Made by a program: the position numbers and the translations under genes
NCBI GenBank assembly: GCA_024347235.1
Contig: AP025283.1
Coordinates: forward strand, 372,001 to 436,000
DNA: 64,000 bases
Direction of reading: 5' to 3'
DNA from: Aliamphritea spongicola
GTDB lineage: Bacteria > Pseudomonadota > Gammaproteobacteria > Pseudomonadales > Balneatricaceae
In this document: piece by piece, positions 1 through 10,264 of the stretch
Layout of the letters: the number at the start of each line of letters is the position of its first letter
Position numbering within the stretch: the stretch's first letter is position 1
Notes under the pieces: model-generated
Databases searched by the model: none
What the model saw: the letters and a program-made list of their open reading frames with translations, nothing else
What the model was told of the DNA's origin: nothing

Positions 1-750
1 CATGGCGGTCATGCCGTTGATATCCCGTGAGGGGTTATATTCAACAATATCAGCCCCGATAACAGGTGCATCCAGCTGTTGCAGGATACTGAGAATATCC
101 CGTACCGTCAGCCCGCCAGGTTCATGATGGGAGACCCCGGGAGCAAATGCCGGATCCAGGGCATCAAGGTCGATGGAGATGTACACCGGCCCTTTAATGT
201 CCAGTGTTGGGACCCCTGCCAGTGACGCATTTCATGTACTTCTACACCGAACCTTTCCGCCTGCTGACGCTGGTGGTCATTGAGGGTGCGGATACCTACC
301 TGAATCAGCCGGTCTGCCAGTTGCTCTTCCATGATTCGGGCAAACGGGCAGGCGTGGGAGTGGCGGTTGCCGAGTAACTCATCGTAGAGATCCGGATGGG
401 CGTCAAAGTGCAGGATCGTCAGAGGCTCTCTGTCGGACTGTAGCCCACGGATCAGCGGGTAAGTCACGGAGTGATCGCCTCCCAGGCTAAGCAGTTTATG
501 CCCGTCGCGACGAATGGCTGCAGCCCGCTGTTCGATACAGTCAAATGCACTTGCCTGATCGGGCCAGTCCAGCATGCCTGCGTCCTGCAGGCGGGTATCC
601 TGCCAATATCCACTCCCGACTCGCTGCTCAGGTTCGCCGAGCCGTTGTGCAGCACTTCCTGAATAATTGGCGGTGCTGCCGCGCTGCCGGTCAGGTGTGA
701 GGAATTAAAGTCGAGGGGATGCCCAGTACCGATACCGCCTGAAACGTCAT
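1..750 (-). CDS. Agmatinase/arginase-family ureohydrolase (3' part, frameshifted)
   Basis: Ureohydrolase superfamily (Mn-dependent hydrolysis of agmatine, arginine or a related guanidino compound). Seen in order: GGDHSVTYP, FDAHPDLYD and SIDLDALDPAFAPG with its metal-binding Asp-x-Asp, then HEPGGLT, all diagnostic of the family. The C-terminus runs off the left edge. Three frameshifts (near 717, 615 and 217) interrupt the reading frame; the one at 717 is cured by lengthening C4 to C5, which restores GIPLDFNSS. The start at 750 lies 13 bp after the stop of the upstream binding-protein gene, so the two form one operon. The exact substrate cannot be decided; the neighbouring cationic-type amino-acid binding protein favours agmatine or arginine. 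Confidence 0.85.
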
Positions 751-762
751 CATAAATACCTG

Positions 763-1523
763 TTAATAAATGCTGAAAGGGAAGTAGCGGCTGTTAATGT
801 CGGCATAGCGGCCATCGGCGACAATGGCACTGATAGCGTCACTGAACGCCTGCTTCAGGTCAGAACCTTTGCGAACGGCAATGGCAACCTTATCCTGAAT
901 GTCGATGTCAGCGCCTTTAAATTCAAAGGCTTGCCCATCGGCTGACTGCAACCAGTCCCAGGCCGGGCATTTATCGGAGACCAGCAAATCAATCCGCCCG
1001 GACTTCATATCAAGGTAGGCATTTTCCTGTGTGTCGTAGAGTTTGATATCCACGGTGCCACTGAAGTTGTCTTCCAGATACTGGCTGGACACAGTGGAAC
1101 GGTATGCGCCGACAGTCAGGCCTTTCAGGCCGCTGTCTGAGATCTCAAAGCTGCGGTCTTTCGGCCCCAGCATCACCAGCACATTGGAATAGTAACGGTC
1201 GCTGAAGTCGACCACTTTAGAGCGCTCTGCGGTCACTGACATGGAGGAAATAATCGCATCAAATTTCTTTACCCTTAAACCGGGGATCATGCCGTCCCAG
1301 GGTTGGGAAACAATCTCACAGTCGGCCTGCATTTCCTCGCAGAGGGCGTTGGCAATGTCCACATCAAAGCCGCTCAGCTGGCCGCTGGCGTCAACGACCG
1401 CAAAGGGGGCGTATGAGCCGTCAATGGCGATGCGGATAGTGTCTGCCTGGCTGGTCAGGCTCAGGCTCAGGCTGCTAAGGGCAACTGCGCTTAGTGCCAG
1501 CCATTTTTGATCCGGTATGTCAT
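763..1523 (-). CDS. Polar amino-acid ABC transporter periplasmic substrate-binding protein
   Basis: Family 3 solute-binding protein (ArtJ/HisJ/LAO type). It has an N-terminal signal peptide (MTYRIKKW, then a hydrophobic stretch ending in SQA), the mature start DTIRIAIDGSYAPF, and the typical MSVTAERSKVVDFSDRYY block. About 254 residues, normal for the family. The start at 1523 is chosen because adding one A to the A5 run near 1509 joins signal peptide and mature domain. No permease or ATPase genes are visible, so it is either an orphan binding protein or part of a transporter outside the window. It is probably co-transcribed with the ureohydrolase downstream. Confidence 0.85.
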
Positions 1524-1663
1524 AGGTGATTCCTGATTATTTTTATTGGTGGTTGTGAGTTTTTATCTTGCCGGGGCTGGCTGGCCGGAAAATACCGTCA
1601 GAGCGCCGGAAATGATGCCCGTCACCGCTAAAACGCCGGAAGTGGATGGTTTTCAGTGGACAG

Positions 1664-1678
1664 CTTACGAATCGTAAG
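1664..1678. promoter_or_regulatory. 15-bp palindrome in the divergent promoter region
   Basis: CTTACGA-A-TCGTAAG is a perfect inverted repeat with 7-bp arms. It sits in the 285-bp space between the divergent binding-protein and EamA genes, followed by an AT-rich stretch. A regulator operator is the natural reading, but which protein binds is unknown. Confidence 0.4.
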
Positions 1679-1808
1679 TAAAAGCTGCTAATAACTTTGA
1701 TTATTAAAGTAGATAGCCGTTACTTCGTTAGTAAGGCTCTGTCGCGTTGCTGGGATAGCGGCTTAAAATAGCCGCCTGTTTGTGGTTTCTTGTCTGGAGT
1801 GAAACGAA

Positions 1809-2692
1809 ATGAGTTTTATCAGCCCTGCACATTTATTGCTGATCAGTGTGGCAGCAATCTGGGGTTTCGCCTTTGTCGCGCAAAGTGCCGGTATGGATTA
1901 TCTGGGCCCGCACAGTTTTAACGCGGCCCGTTTTATTCTGGGGGCTTTGTCACTGGTACCGCTCTGGATTCTGATGGGTAAACAGCGTCTGCCCCAGGGC
2001 AAAACGCTGCTTTATGGCGGTATTCTGGCGGGCAGCGTGATGTTTGCCGGTTTCAGTTTCCAGCAGATCGGTTTGCTGTATACCACCGCAGGTAATGCCG
2101 GATTTATCACCAGCATGTACATCGTGCTGGTACCGATTGCAGGCATTTTTCTCGGTCAGGCTACCAATATGAACACCTGGATCGGTGTTGTGCTGGCGGT
2201 TATCGGGCTTTATTACCTGTCCATCGGCCCGGATCTGAAGATCGGTTACGGGGACTTGCTGGAGCTGATAGGCGCGTTTTTCTGGACGGCGCACGTGATT
2301 ACCATTGGCTGGTTGTCCCGTAAGGTTGATGCTATCGGTTTGTCTATTACTCAGTTTCTGGTGGCGGCAGTCTGGGCAACCGGCGCTGCAATGCTGTATG
2401 AAACGCCGGTGCTGGGGATTTTCAGGCAGCCTGGTTGCCACTTCTCTATGCCGGTATCGCTTCCAGCGGTATTGCCTGTACGCTGCAGATTATTGCCCAG
2501 CGTAAAGTAGAGCCGAGTACGACGGCGCTGATCCTTTCAATGGAAGCACTGTTCGCTGTACTGGGTGGCTGGCTGCTGCTGGGCGAACACATCGGTATCA
2601 AGGAAATGATCGGTTGCAGCCTGATGCTGGCGGGTATGGTGGTCAGTCAGTGGCCGGCAAAACGCAAGCGTCAGCTGGCCGCACAGAGCTGA
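1809..2692 (+). CDS. EamA-family (DMT) exporter
   Basis: Drug/metabolite transporter with two EamA repeats. The N-terminus SVAAIWGFAFVAQ is typical, and about ten hydrophobic segments follow. One frameshift near 2425 splits the second EamA repeat; the C-terminal part carries STTALILSMEALFAVLGGW, a hallmark of the family. Restored length is about 294 residues, as expected. It converges on, and ends 1 bp before, the Lrp/AsnC gene. EamA exporters often export amino acids under Lrp-type control, so the pairing suggests amino-acid efflux (inference). Confidence 0.87.
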
Positions 2693-2693
2693 T

Positions 2694-3152
2694 TCAGGAC
2701 TCTGCCTCAGCGTTGAAAAATGTCTGGGGCAGTGGCCGTTCCACCGGGGTGGACAATATCATCATGGTGTTGGTATCACTCAGGTCACAAAACTCTTCCA
2801 GAATGGCATCCAGATGTGACATGGATGCCACCGCCAGCTTAACCAGAAACGCCTGTTCACCGGTGACGTTCTGGCATTCAATGACCTCATCATAGCTCAG
2901 TACCAGGGCCTTAAACTGGCGTTCTTTGGTACGGAATACCTTGCATTGCACCAGCGCGACGATAGGATATCCGAGCTTATCCAGATTTACTTTCAGGCTG
3001 TAACCGGTAATAACTCCGCTTTGCTCTAATTTTCGAATTCTTTCTGCCACCGCCGGGGCTGACAGGTGTACCCGTTTGCCCAGTTCTGCATACGAAATGC
3101 GGGCATTTTCCTGAAGAGCGGCAATTATTTTTCGGTTTATAGCGTCAGTCAT
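2694..3152 (-). CDS. Lrp/AsnC-family transcriptional regulator
   Basis: Intact 152-residue protein. Residues 4-60 form the AsnC-type winged helix (INRKIIAALQENARISYAELG, APAVAERIRKLE), followed by the RAM/ligand-binding domain (ITGYSLKVNLDKLGY, ECQNVTGEQAFLVKL). It converges tail to tail with the EamA transporter. Its upstream 300-bp region contains inverted repeats suitable for autoregulation. The effector is probably an amino acid (family knowledge). Confidence 0.93.
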   Translation of the reverse strand: MTDAINRKIIAALQENARISYAELGKRVHLSAPAVAERIRKLEQSGVITGYSLKVNLDKLGYPIVALVQCKVFRTKERQFKALVLSYDEVIECQNVTGEQAFLVKLAVASMSHLDAILEEFCDLSDTNTMMILSTPVERPLPQTFFNAEAES

Positions 3153-3294
3153 TTGTAGCTGCGAGTCCTGATTGCGGATAGCTAACTATGGGTGTTTCCT
3201 GTGGGGCTGGCAAGAGGCATTTATTCGCTGTTCCGGCCGGCTTTATACAGCTGTTATTCAGGTGGTTGGTTTCTATATGGTTTATAGATCAATG

Positions 3295-3314
3295 ACCTAT
3301 GGATATTCATAGGT
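3295..3314. promoter_or_regulatory. Inverted repeat between lrp-like gene and response-regulator gene
   Basis: ACCTATG-GATATT-CATAGGT has perfect 7-bp arms with a 6-bp spacer. It lies in the AT-rich divergent intergenic region, about 140 bp upstream of either start codon. It could be an operator for the Lrp/AsnC protein. Apart from this and the palindrome at 3403 I see nothing else in 3153-3452. Confidence 0.4.
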
Positions 3315-3402
3315 AGATTATTGGTTACATTAATTCTAGTGTTTACAAAGGAAAAATTGTTTTAAACGGCGATGGCATTGGTTGTTATGGAGATTTCTGG
3401 CG

Positions 3403-3414
3403 CTGAACGTTCAG
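3403..3414. promoter_or_regulatory. 12-bp perfect palindrome CTGAACGTTCAG
   Basis: Perfect palindrome about 40 bp upstream of the response-regulator start. An additional GTTCAGCG half follows about 20 bp downstream. Likely operator or transcription-factor site; the binder is unknown. Confidence 0.35.
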
Positions 3415-3452
3415 GGATGCCGGTCAGTACACCGGGTTCAGCGTTTACATGA

Positions 3453-4207
3453 ATGGTTGCAATGCGTATGCGGTTAAGTGGTGTGGAAGAAATTCTGGTT
3501 GTGGATGACTCGCCAGATGACCTGCGATTTCTGAGTCAGCTGCTACAGGCAGAAAATTATCAGGTTCGACCCGTTCTGAGTGCCAGTGAAGCGTTTGCCG
3601 CACTGGACAATCAGTTAGCAGATTTAATTTTACTCGACATAAAAATGCCCGGTATGGACGGTTTTGAACTGTGCCGGCAACTGAAAGCGAATGAGCGCAC
3701 GGCGGATATCCCCGTCATTTATATGAGTGCCCTGAGTGAGACTGAAGATGTGGTCAGAGGATTACAGCTGGGGGCAGTGGATTATCTTGTAAAGCCGCTG
3801 AAGTCGGCAGAAGTACTGGCCCGGATTGCAGTTCATCTGGAGATCTGCCGGGGGTATTCTGAGCTTGAGCTGCGCAATAAGTCCCTGCGGCGTATTAATA
3901 AGCAGCTTGAAGGCATTATTGATAATTTTGACGGTGCCAAAGGTAATGCACCGGTCAGTAAAGCGGCCCGCAAAACCAAAAATCCGGTGCGGGCGGCACC
4001 GTTAAGCTTACCGCCAGAGAACTGGATTGCCTGTCACTGCTGGCGCAGGGCTACCGGACGGTGCAAATAGCGGATCAGTTGAATATTAAGCCTGTCACTG
4101 TGGAGTTTCATCTGGCGAATGTGCGCAACAAGCTTGAAGCCAAAACACGGGAACAGGCTTTGGTCACCGCAATTATGCAGGGATTGATGGAACCAGCGTT
4201 TCATTAG
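3453..4207 (+). CDS. Response regulator with REC and LuxR-type HTH domains
   Basis: The receiver domain shows the acidic pocket VVDDSPDD, phospho-acceptor Asp in LLDIKMPGMDG, and Lys in YLVKPLK. After a linker, one frameshift near 4000 leads into a LuxR-type HTH with LTARELDCLSLLAQG, IADQLNIKPVTVEFHLANVRNKL, giving about 250 residues. It is the first gene of a signalling cluster with a diguanylate cyclase, a binding protein and a hybrid kinase, so it is probably the transcriptional output of that kinase. Alternative starts at 3462 and 3468 are possible; no strong ribosome-binding site decides. Confidence 0.85.
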
Positions 4208-4325
4208 ACGTCTTAACCGCCGGGAATGGCTGTCAGCGATGACAGTTATCCGGCGGTTTCTTTATATAGGGCAGGCGGATAACTTTTCAGGGAATGCGGT
4301 CGCCCCTTTATCGGATTCAGGATTT

Positions 4326-5654
4326 ATGAAGGCAGTGCAGAAGCATCAGGTGATGGTGGTCGATGATAACCACGATGATCTGCGTTTATTAAGTCAGTAT
4401 CTGGCAGAGCTTGGGCTGGATGTCAGAGTCAGTGTCAGCGCTGAAAATGCGCTGGAGCTGATCGGGCAGTCATTGCCGGACTTAATCGTGCTGGATTATA
4501 AAATGCCGGAAATGGATGGCATTTCACTGTGCCAGCGGCTTAAAGGGGATGAACGAACCCGGCATATTCCGGTTATGTTTGTCAGTGCTGTGTGCGGCAG
4601 TGATGAGATTGTCAGCGCGCTGGAAAGCGGTGCTGTGGATTTTGTCCGTAAGCCCTTTGATAAAGCGGAAATCCTGGCACGCATCAAAAACCACCTGAAC
4701 CTTCAGCAACAGACCGCAACCTTGCGCCGCGCTTTGAATGAATGCCGCGATACTTTCTCGCAGAGCAGCGAAGGTTTTTCACCGGCTGATCGAACGGGTT
4801 AACAGCGTGTACTGGATCGTTAGCGGTGACTGGCAACAGATGCACTATGTGAATCCGGCCTATGAATCCGTCTGGGGGAAAGTTCTGACCGTTTACGCGC
4901 TGAACCTCTGGCCTGGCTGAACCGTCTGGCCAGCGCTGATGCACGGACAATCCGCCAGTGTATTGAGCGGGCGATGCGGGAAGTGCCGGATATGATCAGC
5001 TTGCCGGATTACCGCCTTATATTGTCTGACGGTTCGATGAAGTGGGTGCAGACTAAGGGGTACCGGATTGAGCCGGCGAACCATAATGATGACCGTTATG
5101 CCTGGGTCAGTACGGATATTTCTGAACGTAAGAGCAATGAGCAAAACCTCAATTATCTGGCCAATCATGATCCACTGACCGGTTTACGCAACCGGCTGCA
5201 GCTTGCTGAGCGGGTTGAGAGCGAGATCGTCCGATCGAAACGTCACGGGCATTCACTGGCACTGTTAATTATTGATGTCGATCATTTTAAATCCGTCAAT
5301 GACTGCTATGGTCATATGGCCGGTGACCTTGCGCTGTGTGCGCTGGCGGCGGTACTTAAAGAACAGATCCGTTCAATTGATTCGGCGTTTCGTTACGGTG
5401 GTGAAGAGTTTGTGGTGATTCTGCCGGAAGAGTCTTTGGAACAGGCGTTGCAGGTGGCTGAACGTATCCGGCTGAGGGTGTCAGCACAGCCGCTGCAGCT
5501 GGAGAGCGGTGACGTTAACATTACGGTCAGTATTGGCGTGTCGGTGTATCCGGAAGACGGAGATGGCTATAACCGGCTGGTCCGTGTGGCGGATGACCAT
5601 CTGTTAAATGCCAAGCGCCAGGGCCGCAACTGTGTTCAGCCAGCTTATGACTGA
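4326..5654 (+). CDS. REC-PAS-GGDEF diguanylate cyclase
   Basis: Residues 1-125 are a receiver domain (VVDDNHDDLR, LDYKMPEMDG, RKPFDK). A PAS/PAC segment follows (IVSGDWQQMHYVNPAYESVWG, ending YAWVSTDISERK), then a GGDEF domain with NHDPLTGLRNR, DVDHFKSVND and the active-site loop RYGGEEF. An inhibitory-site RxxD (RSID) sits exactly five residues before GGEEF, so a product-inhibited, active c-di-GMP synthase is expected. Two frameshifts (about 4765, and G5 to G6 near 4879) interrupt it. The start at 4326 is the first Met before the receiver domain. It overlaps or abuts the next gene, indicating one operon. Confidence 0.88.
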
Positions 5655-5655
5655 C

Positions 5656-7031
5656 ATGGGTAACCGGTTCTGTATTTGCCGGGCTGTTTTGTGTGTGCTG
5701 CTGGTATGGTCATCTCTGCCAGTCAGCGCAACGGCGGCAGCCAGTCAGCCGGATGTCTCACCCTGGCAGAACGCGCAGATTAACTGGCGGCAGTTTTCAG
5801 GTACCACGTTATCTGTGCTGGCGAATACGCAGCCGGCGTTTCGCGCTTTAGAGAAAAAGCTCCCGTATTTTGAACAACTCACCGGTATAAAAGTTGGCTT
5901 TCACGTTTTACCTCAGGCACGGATGCGGGAAGTTCGCCGGGTGGATCTGGCGGCGGGCGCGGGTATCTATGATGTTGTACCGATTGGCATTTCCTATCTG
6001 GGAGAAGCTCACCGCAATGGCTGGCTGGAGCCCCTGCAGCCTTACTTTGATGATCCGCAACTGACAGACGCCTGCTGGTATGACCTGGCTGATATTACCC
6101 CGGGCAGTCTGGCTCTGAGCAGCATTGATGGTGAGATGCTAGCCCTGCCGTTTGATTTTTGCCCCCGTGTTTTTCTACCGTAAAGATCTTTTTCAGCGTT
6201 ATGAGCTCGCGGTGCCGGATACCTATGAAGAATTGCTGCAGATGAAAACCGCACTGCAGATGGCCCTGGAACGGGATGAAATGCAGAACATGTATGCCTT
6301 TGCCTCCCGGACCCGCGCCGGTGCCGGTATGAATACCTGGACGGTTATTCCGGTGATCCGGGCCTATGGCGGTGCGATGATGGATGAGTCCCTGCGGCCG
6401 GTGTTTAACAGCCCTCAGGCCAAGCATGCATTGCGGGTCTACCGGGACATGGTGACCGGTTACGGCAGCCCGCCCGGGGCACAAATGTTAAATTTCCACG
6501 AAATCCGTGAACAGTTTAAAGCAGGGCGTCTGGCGTCTGTTATTGCTGCATCTGATTTATTTGCCGAAATGGACAGCCCGGAAGAATCAGTTATATGGGA
6601 TAAGTGGGAAGCGGCCCCGATGCCCCGGGGGCCGAGGACCAGAGCCACATCTTTGTGGTCCTGGGGCTTTGCGGTTAATGCCAGCGGCCAGCACAAAGAT
6701 GCTGCCTGGCTCTTCCTGCAATGGGCGTCTTCCAAAGAAACCGCCATGCTGTTACACCATGACGATGCACCGGCCAGAACATCGCTATGGCATTCTGACG
6801 TCTATGATTACCTTGATGCCCCGGATTTATCAGTGTGAGCCGCTGGCTGCTGAATCAGAGAGATATTGATCCGATACAGAACGGTATTGCTGAATTCCCC
6901 GGGCTGGTAGCGTGGCTTCGCAGGCGTTTAATGAGATTTTCTTCGGTGCGCCGGTAGCGTCCACACTGGATCAGGCGGTTATCCGGGTTGAGCAGATTAT
7001 GCAATCAGGCTCCGGACGGAGTGGCGACTGA
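5656..7031 (+). CDS. Periplasmic solute-binding protein associated with the hybrid kinase
   Basis: Family 1-type extracellular solute-binding protein (sugar/polyol class). An N-terminal signal peptide ends around VSATAAA. Visible blocks are LPYFEQLTGIKVGF, YDVVPIGISYLGEAHRNGWLEPL, FAPVFFYRKDLFQRY and the C-terminal SQAFNEIFFGAPV...ALDQAV-like segment typical of the family. About 450 residues once three frameshifts (near 6165, 6830 and 6905) are repaired. No permease is present. The gene is sandwiched between a diguanylate cyclase and a sensor kinase, so I infer that it presents a ligand to the kinase rather than feeding a transporter. An in-frame ATG at 5647 is an alternative start. Confidence 0.8.
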
Positions 7032-7038
7032 GGTGCAG

Positions 7039-9272
7039 ATGCTGGAAAGGATCTCTTTAAAACTTAAGCTGTTGCTGGGGTGGCGCTGATCATCATTGCC
7101 AGCTTTGCGCTCAGTACCTGGCTGCACCTCTATGAACTGCGCATCGCTTACCTTAATGAAGCCACCAATAATGCCCGTACGTTTACCCAGGAACTGCCCG
7201 GGAAATGCAGCAGTTACGGGAAAGTAATGATAACCTGAGCTGGATACGCAAGGTCCAGACGATCCGGTGTATTGAGTTATACCGGAGCGGGAGTACTCAG
7301 GGGGTAAAGTTTGTATCCCTGCTGGATGAGCAGGGGGTAGCAGTGGCACATAGTGATGTGAATCAGATCGGCGCAACGGTTACCGGTGTGCTGCCCTCCG
7401 GTCAAAGCCTGTATCGCGAAGCCGCTCTGTTGGGGGATGGCATTATTTACATCCTGATACCGGTACTCGGTAATGACGGCAGTTATATGGGCACCATCTT
7501 TGTGGGCGAAGACGCCTACGGGCTGGAGAATAAACTGTCCCATTCATTGCTGATTTCAGTGCTGGTATTTTTCCTGTGCATCTTGCTGGGCATTACCGGC
7601 CTGTATTACCTGTTAAAGATCTTCTTTCTGCAACCACTGATGGTGCTGCATGAGGCCGCCAGCCGGATCACTTCCGGCGATCTGAATAACCCTGTGGTGT
7701 TAAGGGGCTCCGGCGAAATCGTCGAGCTGGCACGCAGTGTCGATATGATGCGTATCTCCATTCAGAGCAAACTGAATGAACTGAGCAGCTACGGTGATAA
7801 GCTGGAAAAAGAAGTGGAGCAGCGCACTGCAGAACTGGCGGCAGAGAAAGAAAACGCTGAGGCTGCCAATCAGGCGAAGAGTGTTTTTCTGGCAAATATG
7901 TCCCATGAAATCCGTACCCCTATGAATGCCATTCTGGGCTATTCACAACTGCTGCTGAGGGATAAAGGGCTGAGCTTTCAGCAACGGGAGTCTGTCGATG
8001 CGATTAGCCGTGGGGACTCACCTGCTGGCGCTGATTAACGATGTACTGGAAATGTCCAAGATCGAAGCCGGCCGGCTGGAGCCGCAGCTGGCCTATTTCA
8101 ATATCCGTGAAGTCATCGGCGACATGGAAAGTATGTTCGCCAATAAAGCCCGTTCCAAACGGTTGCTGTTCCGGGTGGAAAACGACTCACAGATGCCGGA
8201 TTTTCTGATCACCGATGAAGGCATGTTACGGCAGTTACTGGTGAATCTGATTGGCAACGCGATTAAATTTACCCATCAGGGCGGGGTGACTGTCCGGACG
8301 GTTTTCAGTCGGTGACGGAGGATACCGGACGGCTGATTATTCAGGTGGTGGATACCGGCGTCGGGCTGAGTTCGGAAGAGCAGGAACGTATATTCGAGCC
8401 CTTTGAGCAGTCGGTTATGTCGAGCCGGCAATACGGCCGCAGCGGCACCGGGCTTGGGCTGGCAATCTGCTGCCAGTATCTGGAATTGCTGGAAGGGAAA
8501 TGCGCCTGCAGAGCCACCTGGGGAAGGCAGCTGTTTCTCGGTGGAATTGCCGGTTCATATTGCTGATAACCAGACCCGGCGGATGAGCGAGTATAACCGC
8601 CGGCCGGTGGCGCTGGCTGCTGAGCAGCCCGTACCGAAAATTCTGATTGTTGATGACGTGGCCAGTAACCGGGATATCTTTAAGGCATTTTTGCAACCGC
8701 TGGGGTTCCGGCTGGCTGAAGTGGGGAATGCGAGCCGGGCATTGGAGTTATACCGCAGTTGGCAGCCGGATCTGGTTCTGATGGATAAGCGGATGCCGGA
8801 AATGGACGGCATTATGCTGATGCAGCAAATTCAGTCTGCTGCAGCGGATGCCCGGCTGCGGGTACCGAAGGTGATACTGGTCACTGCCAGTGCGTTTAAA
8901 GATGAAGAGCGGGTGGCAATTGAAGCCGGTGCCGATGCGTTTTTACGCAAGCCCGTGAATGAGTTCGAACTGTTATCTCTGGTTGGCCGGCTGTTACGGC
9001 TTGAATACGTTTTCGAGCGGTTTGCCTCCGGTAAGTCGGTCAGCCAGCCGGATGATATTACCCAGACACAGCTGGATGCTCTGCCGGACGATTTACATCA
9101 GGGCTTACTGCAGGCTTCCCGGCAAATGAATTTCACCCATTGTCAGCAAATGATCGAAGCTGTCCGCGCCCATGATGCGGATATGTATGACATCCTGCAG
9201 AAACTGCTCTGGCATTTTGAGTTTGAGCAGATCAGCGAGTGTATGAGCCGGCGTTCCGGATATTCTGACTGA
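7039..9272 (+). CDS. Hybrid sensor histidine kinase with C-terminal receiver
   Basis: Two transmembrane segments flank a periplasmic sensor region ([15 protein letters not shown], resembling a Cache-type fold); the second TM is at about 7550-7620. A HAMP linker, coiled coil and H-box ([16 protein letters not shown]) follow, then N-box [11 protein letters not shown]1 VVDTGVGL, G2 GTGLGLAI and a receiver domain with [12 protein letters not shown] and [13 protein letters not shown]-terminal extension of about 90 residues has no recognised motif. Five frameshifts (near 7081, 7198, 8010, 8307 and 8500); the first is G4 to G5. The start at 7039 is 8 bp after the binding-protein stop. It is the presumed sensor for the two upstream response-regulator proteins. 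Confidence 0.88.
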
Positions 9273-9356
9273 TCAGGCTTGTATTCAGGCCGTTTTGCTG
9301 TCATTTAGTAAGCTCAGAGAATTGGCTTGCCGAATGGCGCAGAACAGGGAAACAGA

Positions 9357-10234
9357 ATGGATACACCGCAACGTCCGATGCTGGGAATAGGGCTGATGAT
9401 CGCCGGTATGCTGGTGGTGCCTTTTCTGGATGTGTGTGCCAAGGTACTGGGGCAGACGTATCCCGTGCTTGAGGTTGTCTGGGCCCGCTATTTCTTTCAT
9501 TTCCTCTGGTTACTGCCGCTGCTGGCCTGGAAACGCATGGCCTGGTGGCGCTGGCCTGAAAGTGCCGGTTCTCAGGGGTTACGAGGGTTCTTTCTGCTGG
9601 CCTGTACCCTGTGTTTTTCCTGTCGATACAAAGTAATCCTATTCCTAATTCTCTGGCGCTGTTATTTGTTGCGCCACTGATCATTACGGCATTTTCGCCG
9701 CTGATCCTGCGGGAGCGGCTGGACTTACGCCGGGCCGGTGCTGCAGGGCTGGGTTTCGTCGGTGTGCTGATTGTGTTGCAGCCCGCGGCGGATGATTTTC
9801 AGTTTTCCAGTTTATGGGCGCTGGCGGCCGGCGTCTGTTATGCGTTTTACATTATGTATACCCGCCAGATGTCGCAGCGTGCCAAGCCGTTAATGGGGCT
9901 GATGTATATCGCCATTGTCGGGCTGGTGGGGATGACTCTGGTGGTGCCCTTTGTCTGGGTGGCACCAGACCTTCAGGGTTGGGGCATTATGGCATTGATG
10001 GGCCTGTTCGCCGCAGCCGGGCATTTCCTGATTATCAAAGCCTGTGAGTATGCACCGGCGTCATTACTGGCACCCTTCAATTACACCGAGATTGTCGGTG
10101 CCTGTACCGTCAGCTATCTGTTTTTCTCTTATTTGCCGGATGCGCTGATGTGGCTGGGAATTGGCATTATCTGTATCAGTGGTATCTACACTTCGGTGTA
10201 TGAATACCGGCGGCAGTCTGTAGCCCGCCGGTAA
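9357..10234 (+). CDS. EamA-family (DMT) transporter
   Basis: Second drug/metabolite exporter of the window. N-terminal EamA repeat with LDVCAKVLGQTYPVLEVVWARYF; the C-terminal repeat has LLAPFNYTEIVGACTVSYL. One frameshift near 9617 in a T-run interrupts it; the restored protein has about 292 residues and ten hydrophobic segments. The start at 9357 is favoured by AGGGAA at 9347-9352. It resembles the RhaT/YddG-like subgroup associated with choline-type or amino-acid metabolites, but the substrate is unknown. Confidence 0.87.
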
Positions 10235-10264
10235 TCACTACATGCCTGTTGGCTGCCGGATCTG

